Shown here in pieces: positions 26,441 through 34,954 of a stretch of 64,000 bases of DNA. A model generated the notes under the pieces. The model saw only the letters and a list, made by a program, of their open reading frames with translations. It did not search any database and had not been told where the DNA came from. Position numbers and translations under genes: made by a program. Origin of the DNA: CAWGAJ01 sp963820545 (GTDB lineage Bacteria; Planctomycetota; Planctomycetia; Pirellulales; Thermoguttaceae); the NCBI GenBank assembly GCA_963820545.1, contig CAWGAJ010000001.1, positions 1,240,001 through 1,304,000 on the forward strand, in the 5' to 3' direction. Position 1 is the stretch's first letter. Each line of letters begins with the position of its first letter.

Positions 26441-28582
26441 TTATCGTTCTGCGTGGCGATAGAACTTATTGGCTGCCGCCGATTCCAAGGCCAAAATAAG
26501 GGCCACGATTAAAATCAGCGGCGGGAATAGCTCGCGCCCTACGCGGCCCATGCTGATGTCGCGATCGATTTGCTCTTTGGTTCTGGCAACGCGAATTTTA
26601 TAAGGGCCGAAAATCTCACCAAGTGCATTTTCCGCAAGGCGTTCGAGTTGTGTTTGTTCGGGCGCGAGGTTCACGCTCAGTCCGCGGTCGAAGCCACCTT
26701 TTTCACCTCCGGCCCGGACGCGGTAATTTCCCGGCTGCTCGGTGACCGTGACCACCAGCCGATGGTGCTGCTGGTCGGCGGAAAGGGGGAAATTAATGCC
26801 TCCCGGTCCGGTCAGCAGATAAGTGGAGCGCTGCTGGTTGGGATCGAGCCCGAGCACGGCCGTCTGTCCGGAAAAGTAATTCAGGTGTTCGTCGCTGCTG
26901 CCCGCCAGGTAAGAGGCCATTTGATTGACCAGAATCATAAAGGGCCAGGCCTCGCCCACGGGCAGCAGATTCCAGGGATTTTGCGAGGGGCGATCGGAGA
27001 CGGGCGTGGTCATGGTCAGCACCCGACCGGACCCCAAGGGCCGTTCCAACACGGCGGGCCGGCCGTCGCTAAAGGGCAGCACTACGCCTGCGCCAGGATG
27101 CAACTGGTCCAACTCCCAATAGCGAAACACGGGAAACATTTCCCAGGGGATTGATCCGCTTTGCGACTGAAACGCCGCGAGGATGGGGTGATGCAGATCG
27201 CCGGGGCTGAGATGCAAGTCGCCGTCGGGCCGCCGCGCTTGCCGCTCCAACTTGCCAGGCAACAATTCCTGCGCTTGCGGAGAATTGAAGGAATCGAGCG
27301 GCCGGGCGTTTCGGCCCAGGAAGATCGCCACGCCGTGTCCGTCGGCAACATAGTCGGTCAGTTTTTGCCACGCGGCCGGCTCCAGCGGCGTGGGATCCAA
27401 TAAGCAAACAACAGCGAAATCGGCAAGATTCCTTTTTGACATGTCTTGCAGATCGACGATCTCGCAATCGAATCGCGCCTGTCCGCGCTTGCGAAATACC
27501 GCGGGGGCCAGGGCTTCGGTGAGGAAGAGGGCATAACTGTCGGCGGGCTGGGGGGCGGCGATCAGAATCCGCCAAGGCGGTTTTATCTCCGCGGAAAAAA
27601 ATCGCGTGTCATCGGCCGCCAATCCGTCCTGCCCGACGATCTGCAAAAAACCCTGTAGCGGTCCGATCTCCAAAGCGCCCAGGCGAAACTCCACTTGTTG
27701 CGCCTCGCCCGGCTTGAGCGTGCGGCTTTCCACACTGCGTTTTTGCGGATTGCCCGCGGCGTCCAAGAGATACAATTCCACGGCCTTTTCACCCGCGCCG
27801 CCCAGGGAGGAAAGCTCGGTTTCCACGGAAAGCGGACTGCGGTGGGAAAGCACCTCGCTGGAGAGTCGAACTTCGCCCAGGCCGTAATTGACCGGATCGG
27901 ACAGACCCACGTCGATTACATAGATCCCTGTCCCGGGCAGTTCTTTCAAACGTTCTTGGAGTTGCGCTGCCCGGCCGAGAGGCCAGGCGCTGCGGGAAAG
28001 ATCGCTAAAGATATAAATTTCTTTTCGCGCCAATGTGCTTTGTTTGAGCAAGCGCAAGGCTTCTTCCATGGCGCTGGTTAAGGGCTGCGAGTTGGGCACG
28101 ATTTCGAGGCGTTCGATGTTGTGCCGCGCAGCGGAGCGATCGACCTGAAATGCCCCGGCGCCGAGGCGCGTGTCGAGCACGGCGATTTCGCTTTCATTGG
28201 GCAATTGGCTGAGCAACCAGAGGCCCAGATCCTTGGCGGCCTGGAGCCGGGTTTGATTTTGGTGGCGATAGTCCATGTGCGGGGCGGCATCGAAAAGCAG
28301 CGCCGCCGCCACCGGCGCTTCCTGATGGCCCAAGGCGCCGCCGAATTGCATGCTGGGCCGGGCCAAGGCAAAGGCCAACAGCGCGATCGCAGCGGTGCGC
28401 AACAGCAACAGCAACAAGTGCCGCAGTCTCAACCTGCGCTGGTTGGCATCGTGCCGCTTTTGCACGAACCGCAGCGCCGGAAACTCCAAAAGCATCGGCT
28501 TGCGGCGCATAATCAGGTGCAAAATGATCGGCACCGCGATCAATGCAGTCCCGGCAAGCAGCGATATGTTGACAAAAGTCAT
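26441..28582 (-). CDS. BatA-like membrane protein with degenerate VWA domain
   Basis: 713 aa. It begins with the BatA N-terminal domain: a membrane helix (VNISLLAGTALIAVPIILHLIM), then RRKPMLLEFPALRFVQ, and a second helix (LLLLLLRTAAIALLAFALARPSM). The following A-domain-like region has LLFDAAPHMDY where the MIDAS DxSxS should be, so metal binding is probably lost, and it keeps IYIFSDLSRSAW. The central part contains an amidotransferase-like or Ig-like section (VCLLDPTPLEPAAWQKLTDYVADG, GVAIFLGRN). A C-terminal helix (ELFPPLILIVALILALESAAAN) anchors it. It lies about 110 bases from the DUF58 gene, separated from it by heptamer arrays, and on the same strand. Member of the MoxR-associated cluster. 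Confidence 0.82.
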   Translation of the reverse strand: MTFVNISLLAGTALIAVPIILHLIMRRKPMLLEFPALRFVQKRHDANQRRLRLRHLLLLLLRTAAIALLAFALARPSMQFGGALGHQEAPVAAALLFDAAPHMDYRHQNQTRLQAAKDLGLWLLSQLPNESEIAVLDTRLGAGAFQVDRSAARHNIERLEIVPNSQPLTSAMEEALRLLKQSTLARKEIYIFSDLSRSAWPLGRAAQLQERLKELPGTGIYVIDVGLSDPVNYGLGEVRLSSEVLSHRSPLSVETELSSLGGAGEKAVELYLLDAAGNPQKRSVESRTLKPGEAQQVEFRLGALEIGPLQGFLQIVGQDGLAADDTRFFSAEIKPPWRILIAAPQPADSYALFLTEALAPAVFRKRGQARFDCEIVDLQDMSKRNLADFAVVCLLDPTPLEPAAWQKLTDYVADGHGVAIFLGRNARPLDSFNSPQAQELLPGKLERQARRPDGDLHLSPGDLHHPILAAFQSQSGSIPWEMFPVFRYWELDQLHPGAGVVLPFSDGRPAVLERPLGSGRVLTMTTPVSDRPSQNPWNLLPVGEAWPFMILVNQMASYLAGSSDEHLNYFSGQTAVLGLDPNQQRSTYLLTGPGGINFPLSADQQHHRLVVTVTEQPGNYRVRAGGEKGGFDRGLSVNLAPEQTQLERLAENALGEIFGPYKIRVARTKEQIDRDISMGRVGRELFPPLILIVALILALESAAANKFYRHAER

Positions 28583-28589
28583 TAGAAAA

Positions 28590-28638
28590 GTGGTTAGTGG
28601 ATAGTGGTTAGTGGGCAGTGGATTGTGGACAGTGGCCA
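28590..28638 (+). repeat. Heptamer array, GTGGNNN type
   Basis: Seven consecutive 7-base units, each beginning GTGG: GTGGTTA, GTGGATA, GTGGTTA, GTGGGCA, GTGGATT, GTGGACA, GTGGCCA. It fills most of the gap upstream of the BatA-like gene. Confidence 0.8.
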
Positions 28639-28660
28639 GTATGAAACCGAAAGCACTTCA

Positions 28661-28688
28661 TTCATCCTTCATCCCTTATCCTTCATCC
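28661..28688 (+). repeat. Heptamer array, TTCATCC type
   Basis: Four units in phase: TTCATCC, TTCATCC, CTTATCC, TTCATCC, the reverse complement of the GGATGAA type. It ends seven bases before the 3' end of the DUF58 gene. Confidence 0.7.
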
Positions 28689-28694
28689 CTCTTT

Positions 28695-29591
28695 TCAGCC
28701 TCTTGCCGCGCGATTGGCCAGATATTGCGTCAAGGCGCGATCGAACCTCATGCTGGTATCCAGGGGCACGTAGTCCACGCCGGATTGAAAACAATCGCGG
28801 CGATAGGCGTCGCGGAAGGAGTCGATCTCGGCAATGTAATCGCGGCGGAAGCCATCGGCGTCTAGGGCCAGGCGGCGGCGATTTTCCGGGTCCTCAAGTT
28901 CGACCATGCCGCCGAAGGGGAAGTTGACTTCGGCCTCGTCCAAGATGTGGAAGAGGATCACGTCGTGCCCGCCGTGCCGCAGGCGGTAAAGCGACTCCAA
29001 TACCGGCCCGGGCTCGGCCAGCAGGTCGGAAAAAATAATCACCAGGCTGGCATGGCGGAGCATGGCGGCCACCTGAACCAGGCTGTGGGCGATATCGGTT
29101 TCGCCTTGCGGGCGGAGATTGGTGAGCAGCGAAAGCACGTTGCCCAGGTGGGCCCGCCGCGCCTTGGGACGCAGGCTGTGGCGAATTTTTTGATCGAAGG
29201 TCAAAAGCCCCACTGGGTCCTGCTGATGAATCATCAGGTAGCACAGGGCCGCGGCCAGGCAGACGGAGTATTCGAACTTGGTCAGTTCCTGGCGATAGGT
29301 GTAACCCATCGAGCGACTCATGTCCATCACCAGGTAGCCGGTGATATTGGTTTCGGCCTCGAATTTTTTCACGTAATACTTGTCGGTTTTGGCGTAGACC
29401 AGCCAGTCGATGTCCTTGGGCTCGTCGCCGGGCGTGTACTTGCGATGTTCGCTGAATTCGACCGAAAAGCCGTGAAAGGGACTGGCGTGCAGGCCGTGCA
29501 AAAAACCCTTCACGATAAACTGGGCGCGCAGATCCAGGCGCTTGATCTGATTGATCACCTCGGGTTTAAGATATTTTTCAACGGTGGACAT
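28695..29591 (-). CDS. DUF58 domain protein of the MoxR cluster
   Basis: 298 aa from ATG 29591 (MSTVEKYLKPEVINQIKRLDL). A GTG/ATG-type extension to 29627 is translated from a dispersed palindrome and is unlikely to be real. The DUF58 signature is clear: GLHASPFHGFSVEFSEHRKYTPGDEPKDIDWLVYAKTDKYYVKKFEAETN (positions about 34-83), followed by a VWA-like region with MDMSRSMGYTYR, in which the MIDAS DMSRS is present, and LVIIFSDLLAEPG. In many bacteria DUF58 proteins are encoded next to MoxR ATPases and VWA proteins and are thought to work with them in complex assembly. Gap to moxR is about 100 bases and holds two inverted palindromes. Confidence 0.88.
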   Translation of the reverse strand: MSTVEKYLKPEVINQIKRLDLRAQFIVKGFLHGLHASPFHGFSVEFSEHRKYTPGDEPKDIDWLVYAKTDKYYVKKFEAETNITGYLVMDMSRSMGYTYRQELTKFEYSVCLAAALCYLMIHQQDPVGLLTFDQKIRHSLRPKARRAHLGNVLSLLTNLRPQGETDIAHSLVQVAAMLRHASLVIIFSDLLAEPGPVLESLYRLRHGGHDVILFHILDEAEVNFPFGGMVELEDPENRRRLALDADGFRRDYIAEIDSFRDAYRRDCFQSGVDYVPLDTSMRFDRALTQYLANRAARG

Positions 29592-29610
29592 TGGGGGATG
29601 ATTTTTTTCC

Positions 29611-29635
29611 TGTAAAGCCGCGACCAATGGTCGCG
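29611..29635 (-). repeat. Dispersed palindrome, inverted copy
   Basis: TGTAAAGCCGCGACC-AAT-GGTCGCG, the reverse orientation of the copies at 21804, 29669 and 30807. With 29669-29693 it forms a head-to-head inverted pair between moxR and the DUF58 gene. Confidence 0.7.
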
Positions 29636-29668
29636 ATTATGAAATCACCGATGATGTCGTCCCTTTTT

Positions 29669-29693
29669 CGCGACCACTGGTCGCGGCTTTACA
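29669..29693 (+). repeat. Dispersed palindrome, forward copy
   Basis: CGCGACC-ACT-GGTCGCG then GCTTTACA, ending within a few bases of the moxR stop codon, so it could act in 3' end formation of that transcript. Confidence 0.7.
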
Positions 29694-30720
29694 ATTGCTT
29701 ACTTTCGTACTTCGGGATTTCCGGCGGGGGGATTTCGCGGATCAGGCGATGGATAATGTCTTCGTTGCTCATGCCTTCGGCCTGGGCTTGGAAGTTGGTG
29801 CTGATGCGGTGGCGGAGCACGGGAATGACGATTTTTTGCACGTCTTCGATGGCCACAGAAAAGCGGCCGTCCATGGCGGCCAGGGCCTTGCCGCCGTGGA
29901 TTAAAAATTGGCCTGCCCGGGGACCGGCGCCCCAATCGACCAACTCTTGAACAAACTGCGGCGCGGTGGGATCTTTGGGCCGGGTAGCGCGGACCAGGCG
30001 GGCAACGTATTGCACCACATACTCGCTTACCGCCACTTTGCCTACGAGGTTCTGCAAGTTGATAATCGCCTTGCCGGAGAGCACTTTTTGCACTTCGGTC
30101 TTCTCGCCGCGCGTAGTACTGGCCAGGATCCGCTCTTCTTCGTCGGGCGAAGGATAATCGACCTTGATGTTGAACATGAACCGATCCAACTGCGCCTCGG
30201 GCAACGGATATGTGCCTTCCTGCTCGATCGGATTCTGCGTGGCAAGGGCAAAAAAAGGGTCGGGCAAGGGGTAAGTCTGCTGACCCACGGTGACTTCCCG
30301 TTCTTGCATGGCCTGGAGCAAGGCGGCCTGGGTTTTGGGCGGCGTGCGATTGATTTCGTCGGCCAAAAGGATATTGGTGAAGATCGGCCCCGCAACGAAA
30401 CGGAAATTTCGATGCCCCTGGTCGTCCTCTTCCAGCACGTTAGTGCCGGTGATGTCCGAAGGCATCAGGTCGGGGGTAAACTGGATCCGCTTGAATTGGA
30501 TGTCCAGAATCCGCGCCAGGGTGCTGACCATCAATGTTTTGGCCAATCCCGGCACGCCTACCAAGAGGCAATGGCCGCGGGTAAAAATGGCGGCGAAGAT
30601 TTGCTCGATCACCTCGTCCTGACCGACAATGACCTTCTGCAATTCTTCCTGCATCAGCTTTCGGTGCTGCGAGAACTCCTGCAAAACGTCGCCCAGACTG
30701 CGAGGCTTAACGGTAGACAA
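29689..30720 (-). CDS. MoxR-type AAA ATPase
   Basis: 343 aa. The start is a TTG at 30720 with a well placed AAAGGAA upstream; no ATG fits better. Walker A is GVPGLAKTLM, Walker B is ILLADEINRTPPKTQAALLQAM, and sensor 1 lies in FFALATQNPIEQEGTYPLPEAQLDRFM. The C-terminal lid has VVQYVARLVRATRP and GAGPRAGQFLIHGGKALAAMDGR. MoxR ATPases act as chaperone-like partners of VWA-domain proteins, in methanol dehydrogenase maturation, gas vesicles or envelope assembly; the matching DUF58 and VWA genes follow immediately, forming one minus-strand cluster. Substrate not deducible. Confidence 0.92.
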   Translation of the reverse strand: MSTVKPRSLGDVLQEFSQHRKLMQEELQKVIVGQDEVIEQIFAAIFTRGHCLLVGVPGLAKTLMVSTLARILDIQFKRIQFTPDLMPSDITGTNVLEEDDQGHRNFRFVAGPIFTNILLADEINRTPPKTQAALLQAMQEREVTVGQQTYPLPDPFFALATQNPIEQEGTYPLPEAQLDRFMFNIKVDYPSPDEEERILASTTRGEKTEVQKVLSGKAIINLQNLVGKVAVSEYVVQYVARLVRATRPKDPTAPQFVQELVDWGAGPRAGQFLIHGGKALAAMDGRFSVAIEDVQKIVIPVLRHRISTNFQAQAEGMSNEDIIHRLIREIPPPEIPKYESKQL

Positions 30721-30806
30721 TGGTCGTGTTCCTTTGTGAGGGATTAGAGGAGAGGGGAGCGGGGATCGGAAGTCATATTTATCATTGTTCTTTGGTTGGG
30801 GGGAAG

Positions 30807-30833
30807 GCCGCGACCAATGGGCGCGGCTTTACA
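30807..30833 (+). repeat. Dispersed palindrome upstream of moxR
   Basis: GCCGCGACC-AAT-GGGCGCGG then CTTTACA. One base breaks the stem compared with the other copies. It lies in the divergent region between moxR and the DUF4159 gene. Confidence 0.65.
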
Positions 30834-30995
30834 AAAGACGCAAAAAAACACATTATTGTTTAATCAATAATCCCCAATTCCTTATTTTATATTATTGCCA
30901 GCAAAACACCCAGGATTGGAAATGCAGTTGCCCACCTAACTTTTTAATTCTAATATACTTGGGATGAACTTGCCATTTAGTTAAGGCCAACAGTC

Positions 30996-31790
30996 GTGAG
31001 ACATATAATTCTTGTTGCAATCCAGGCTTACCTGCTTGCGGTCGTTTTAGTTGGGCAGAATGTAGCGATTGCGCAGGACGCTCAGGGCGACATAAGCGCC
31101 CAGCAGGTGCGCGAGGCGATCGACAAAGGGGTAACCTACCTAAAACAGCAACAGAAGGAGGTTGATGGTTCTTGGGACGAATATCCCGGCTATCCGGGGG
31201 GTACGAGTGCCCTTTGTACATTGGCCCTCTTGAATGCCGGGATTGAGCCTGACGATCCACAGATTCAAAAGGCATTGAACTATCTCCGCAAGTTCAAGCC
31301 GGAAAGTACGTACGTCGCCGCTCTGCAAACGATGGTTTTCGCCAGGGCCGAACCACAAAAAGATCTCTTGCTTATCAGCCGCAATGTGAGGTGGTTGGAA
31401 AGCGTACAAATATTGGAAGGACCCAATAAAGGAGCATGGTCGTATCCGCAGCACGGCAGCGGCAACAACTCCAACAGTCAATTCGCCTTGTTGGGCCTGC
31501 ATGAGGCCCAACGCGCCGGAGTGCCGGTAAGCGACAGAACGTGGCGCTTGGCCCAAACTTATTGGGAAGGCTGTCAGAACGCGGACGGATCGTGGGGATA
31601 TCACAAGCCCATGCCCGGCACGGGAAGCATGACTTGTGCGGGCATTTCCGCGCTGATGATTACCGCCGACAGAATCGAACAGCCCGACGCCAAAGCGGAT
31701 AACGAAAAAATCCTCTGTTGCCGCCAAGACAACAGGACTGCGGATGCGCGGCATCGAAAACGGGATGAATTGGCTGGGCGCCAACTTTAG
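30996..31790 (+). CDS. DUF4159 protein, N-terminal part: signal peptide and prenyltransferase/squalene-cyclase-like repeats
   Basis: Begins at GTG 30996 with AAGG nine bases upstream. A signal peptide (IILVAIQAYLLAVVLVGQNVAIAQ) is followed by alpha/alpha-barrel repeats of the terpene-cyclase/prenyltransferase type: REAIDKGVTYLKQQQ..DGSWDEYPGYPGGTSALCTLALLNAG, then NSQFALLGLHEAQRAGV and YWEGCQNADGSWGYHKP. The frame leaves this homology at about 31715-31720, an A6 run, and the downstream gene continues it in the +1 frame; the last 25 residues here (ILCCRQDNRTADARHRK...) are out-of-frame noise. Dropping one A gives a single protein of about 791 aa with the usual planctomycete architecture. Catalytic function is unlikely to be sterol-related; role unknown. 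Confidence 0.7.
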   Translation: MRHIILVAIQAYLLAVVLVGQNVAIAQDAQGDISAQQVREAIDKGVTYLKQQQKEVDGSWDEYPGYPGGTSALCTLALLNAGIEPDDPQIQKALNYLRKFKPESTYVAALQTMVFARAEPQKDLLLISRNVRWLESVQILEGPNKGAWSYPQHGSGNNSNSQFALLGLHEAQRAGVPVSDRTWRLAQTYWEGCQNADGSWGYHKPMPGTGSMTCAGISALMITADRIEQPDAKADNEKILCCRQDNRTADARHRKRDELAGRQL

Positions 31791-33372
31791 CGTCAGGCGA
31801 AATCCCGGTCAGTCCGGCGGATTATGGCTGCTTTATTACCTTTACGGCATGGAGCGGGCCGGCAGACTCACGGCGCGGCGCTTTATCGGCAAAGCCGACT
31901 GGTATCGGGAAGGGGCGAAATTCCTGGTGGATGAGCAGGATAAATTATCGGGATTTTGGGGCGGGGCGGGCACCGTCATGGAAAGCCGCGCGATCGGCAC
32001 CAGCTTCGCCTTGCTTTTCCTTTCCAAGGGACGCTGGCCGGTGCTCATCAGCAAACTCAAGCATGCGTCGGATAACGATTGGAATCAGCATCGCCACGAC
32101 CTGGGCAATCTCACGGTTTTCGTGGAATCGCGGTGGAAAAAAGACCTCACCTGGCAGGAAATCGATCTGCGCTTGGCCAGCGTGGATGATCTGCTGCAAT
32201 CGCCGGTTTTGTTTATTTGCGGCAGCCTCAGTCCTTTGCCCGAAAATCGCGCCGCGGCCCAGGAAATAGCCGGGAAATTGCGGGATTATCTCGATCGCGG
32301 CGGATTTCTCTTTGCCGAAGCATATTGCGGCCAGGGCGGTTTTGACAAGGGATTCCGGGAGCTTATGAGGAGAATCTTTCCCGAAGAGGAATACCGACTG
32401 CGCCTCTTGGAGCCCGAGCATCCCATCTGGCACGCCGAGGAAATAATTGCCGCCGAACAGTTGCGCCCGCTGTGGGGCATCGACTTCGGCTGCCGCACCA
32501 GCGTGGTCTACGCGCCGTTGGATCCGCCGGAAAGTCCCCGGCCGTCGCTCTCCTGTCTCTGGGAACTTTCCCGTAGCGGGCGCGGGCAAACTTTCAAGCC
32601 TGCGGTGCAGGCCCAGATCGAGGCCGCATTGGCCTTGGGCATCAATATTTTGGCTTATGCCACCAATCGCGAGTTGCACGGTAAGGAGGAGTACTTCCAG
32701 GCAACATCGCGCCACAGGGAGGATCAAGTGGAGCGCGGTCGCTTGTATATCGCCAAATTGCGCCATCCCGGCGGATGCAACGCCGCGCCCAGGGCGCTGG
32801 TGAATCTGCTGGACTTAGCGGGCCGGGAGCTGAAAATTCGCGCTACTGTGCGCGACCAATTGCTCGATCTTACCGACGAGGCCTTGTTTGATTATCATCT
32901 GGTGTTCATGCACGGGCGCAACGCCTTTCGCTTCACCGACGCGGAGCGAGCGCAATTGAAAAAGTATATCGAGCGCGGCGGAATGCTGTTTGCCGATTCG
33001 ATTTGTGCAAGCCGGGCCTTCAGCGAATCGTTCCGCCGCGAAATGGCCACCATCTTCCCCCAAAACAAATTGCAGCGCATTCGCGCCGAGGACCCGCTGT
33101 GGAGCACGAAATTCGGCGGTTTTGATCTGAGGACGGTCACGCGGCGCGATCCTTCAGGCCGCGGCGCCAACGCCCCGCTAACGGCAGCGCTGAAAAAAGT
33201 CCCCCCGGATCTGGAAGGCATCAGCTTCGGCGACCGCTGGGCGGTCATCTTCTCTCAATACGACATCAGTTGCGCATTGGAAAAGAGCAACTCGCTGGAA
33301 TGCCGCGGATATGTCCGTGAAGACGCTGCCCGCATCGGACTGAACGTGATTCTCTATTCCTTGCAGCAGTGA
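31744..33372 (+). CDS. DUF4159 protein, C-terminal part
   Basis: Continuation of the previous gene after the frame break. It opens with one more cyclase-like repeat (MRGIENGMNWLGANFSVRRNPG...GGLWLLYYLYGMERAGRL) and GFWGGAGTVMESRAIGTSFALLFLSKGR. Two DUF4159-like halves follow: HDLGNLTVFVESRWKKDLTWQEID...FICGSLSPLPENRAAAQEIAGKLRDYLDRGGFLFAEAYC (in segments) and later RGRLYIAKLRHPGGCNAAPRALVNLL, then KKYIERGGMLFADSICASRAFSESFRREM. DUF4159 resembles a class-I amidotransferase-like fold and is often found with VWA/MoxR genes, as here on the divergent strand. It is probably exported. The ATG at 31744 is only the first Met in frame, not a real start. Confidence 0.75.
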   Translation: MRGIENGMNWLGANFSVRRNPGQSGGLWLLYYLYGMERAGRLTARRFIGKADWYREGAKFLVDEQDKLSGFWGGAGTVMESRAIGTSFALLFLSKGRWPVLISKLKHASDNDWNQHRHDLGNLTVFVESRWKKDLTWQEIDLRLASVDDLLQSPVLFICGSLSPLPENRAAAQEIAGKLRDYLDRGGFLFAEAYCGQGGFDKGFRELMRRIFPEEEYRLRLLEPEHPIWHAEEIIAAEQLRPLWGIDFGCRTSVVYAPLDPPESPRPSLSCLWELSRSGRGQTFKPAVQAQIEAALALGINILAYATNRELHGKEEYFQATSRHREDQVERGRLYIAKLRHPGGCNAAPRALVNLLDLAGRELKIRATVRDQLLDLTDEALFDYHLVFMHGRNAFRFTDAERAQLKKYIERGGMLFADSICASRAFSESFRREMATIFPQNKLQRIRAEDPLWSTKFGGFDLRTVTRRDPSGRGANAPLTAALKKVPPDLEGISFGDRWAVIFSQYDISCALEKSNSLECRGYVREDAARIGLNVILYSLQQ

Positions 33373-33444
33373 ATCTGGGCAAGCCTTTCCGAATATTCCT
33401 AATTTTCCTGATATAACGTGCCGATCCAATCCTGAGGATAGCAT

Positions 33445-33488
33445 GGGGACTGTCGCTATTTTCGCGTGGCTATCATGGGACTGTCCCC
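33445..33488 (+). repeat. Intergenic copy of the GGGGACTG...GGGACTGTCCCC repeat
   Basis: Forty-four bases beginning GGGGACTGTC and ending ATGGGACTGTCCCC, with an ATTTTCG core. Related to 19374-19418 inside the SPL-like gene. Confidence 0.6.
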
Positions 33489-33530
33489 TGGTTTTAGACA
33501 TTACTTCACTAATTATGCGGGGGGATTCTC

Positions 33531-34264
33531 ATGTACAAGGGTAGATGGGAAATCTGCGTATTGTGCGTATTATATATATGTATGATTCTGCTTGGAGGCG
33601 CGGGATGTTCCTGCCATCGGACTTGCCAAGGTTGGATTCTGCAAGCGGACTGGTCGCTGGAGTTCAAACGGATGCCGCCGTCGCGCTGCCAAGTAACTAA
33701 TTGTATTGAAGGATGTGATACCTGTGGCCCCAAAGAACCCAGTTGTGATAATGCAACGGATTGCGAATCAGAGACATTGCAGCAAGCCAGCCCGAAGCTC
33801 CTCGACAAACTGGGCACCTCTGCTTTTGCCAAACTGTTGGAACGGCGAGGCCGGTTAGGAATTTGCGCCAGTTGCGGACGTTTAGGGCGCATTCAGGAAT
33901 CGGCGCGGGTGCGCCGGCATCGCCGCCGGTAATTGCCCAATTTCATCCTTTGCCGACGCAGCCAGTATTTTGTCCCAGGGATGAAACCATGCAACCGGCC
34001 CATTTTGAGGCCACTGTTCCGGAAAAAAAGCCAAAACTTCCTGTTTTGCCAGAGACTGCCAAGCCAAAAGCCCTTAAGCCAGAGGAAATTCCCCCTCCGC
34101 CGCCCGTGCCTAAAGGTGAAAAGTCGGGCGCGGTTCTGGAAAAAATGGATGTACCTGCGGAGCCGCCGAGTTGGTTCTTCACAGCATCGCCGGAAAAAAA
34201 GTCCAATCAATTGATCGAAGCCCAGCTCCCGCCCCGTCCTTCTGAACCGGCTACGCGGCGTTAG
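33531..34264 (+). CDS. Putative Cys-rich lipoprotein, frameshifted
   Basis: A first frame (33531-33932) starts at ATG with GGGGGGA nearby and has a lipobox-like leader (LCVLYICMILLGGAGC) followed by Cys-rich sequence (CHRTCQGW, CIEGCDTCGPKEPSC). Its credible sequence ends near 33895 (GICASCGRLGRIQESAR). A second frame then carries GAPASPPVIAQFHPLPTQPVFCPRDE and a Pro/Lys-rich tail (LPETAKPKALKPEEIPPPPP) to the stop at 34264. A single missing or extra base around 33895-33915 would join them into about 243 aa. I do not recognise a family beyond planctomycete secreted proteins with a PVIAQFHP-like motif. The TAG stop forms the edge of the inverted-repeat element that follows. Confidence 0.5.
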
Positions 34265-34442
34265 TCCGCATTTCTCAGCAACGTGTAGTGTGGGTCAAGC
34301 GACCTGTTTTCTTGGTGGGACTTCGGTCGCGAATTATATGCTCGCCCTCGTACAGGCTGTAAATTACATATTGATCAGTTTGCGCGGACCCACCAACAAC
34401 TTGCGCGACCTTGTCCCACCCTACGATGAGAAATGCGGGTTA
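34262..34442. mobile_element. MITE-like element 1 with TAGTCCGCATTTCTCA ends
   Basis: The left end TAGTCCGCATTTCTCA (34262-34277) is matched at 14 of 16 positions by the reverse complement of the right end at 34427-34442. Inside are further imperfect inverted blocks (GTAGTGTGGGTCAAGCG / CTTGTCCCACCCTAC). No ORF of note. Confidence 0.6.
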
Positions 34443-34581
34443 GTCCACATTTCCCAGCACCTCGATCTTGTTTTCAGCAGTGTGCCACCGCTCGCCTCCG
34501 GTGAGCAGTGCTTTATCGAACCACTTTGCATTGCTTGCCTTTGGGCAAGCAATGGCACAGCTTGACGAGAAATGCAGACTA
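34441..34581. mobile_element. MITE-like element 2, adjacent and sharing the same ends
   Basis: Begins TAGTCCACATTTCCCA, a close direct repeat of the start of element 1, and ends CGAGAAATGCAGACTA, whose reverse complement matches the same terminal sequence less exactly. It shares the TA dinucleotide 34441-34442 with element 1. Its core is a pair of the GTGTGCCAC palindromes (34480-34512 and 34526-34560) in inverted orientation. Confidence 0.5.
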
Positions 34582-34720
34582 TGCATCCCTGACCGTTTAT
34601 TGGCTTAGTTGCTTTTTGTCTATATTTTCTAAATTGCGCTGTTTGATTGGATGTCTGGTGGAATAGGTAGTTTTTGCCGGTAATACATTCAGTAATAAAG
34701 GCACGTATTTCGGGGAACCG

Positions 34721-34954
34721 ATGAAGCAGAAGTACTCTTGCGATTGCCTGGGATGGACGATCCCGCGCGTGTATTGTCCCGCATGCGGCAGCCGATTTGC
34801 GGAGGCCGCGACCAAACAAGTAATAATATCCCGCTTGACGGCCCATGTCCCATCAAACCGCACGCCCAAGATGCTTATCCCGCCGCAGCGCCCCATGGGG
34901 CATGGCAGTAATAATTCTGTCTGTATTTTGGTTTCAGAACGCCGCCGGTTCTGA
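34721..34954 (+). CDS. Possible small zinc-ribbon protein
   Basis: 77-aa frame with GGGGAA six bases before ATG. The Cys pattern CDC...YCPACGSRF could bind zinc. The last third overlaps the signal-peptide region of the HtrA gene in another frame, which weakens the case. An alternative is that it is chance coding in the HtrA leader. No family recognised. Confidence 0.3.
   Translation: MKQKYSCDCLGWTIPRVYCPACGSRFAEAATKQVIISRLTAHVPSNRTPKMLIPPQRPMGHGSNNSVCILVSERRRF

Noticed and set aside
28947..30747. Large plus-strand ORFs opposite moxR and DUF58
   Set aside because: Shadows caused by codon bias; no start signals or family features.
31715..31720. Programmed +1 frameshift at A6 in the DUF4159 gene
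   Set aside because: No stimulatory structure or known slippery motif for +1 shifting, and neighbouring genes carry similar breaks, so error is simpler.
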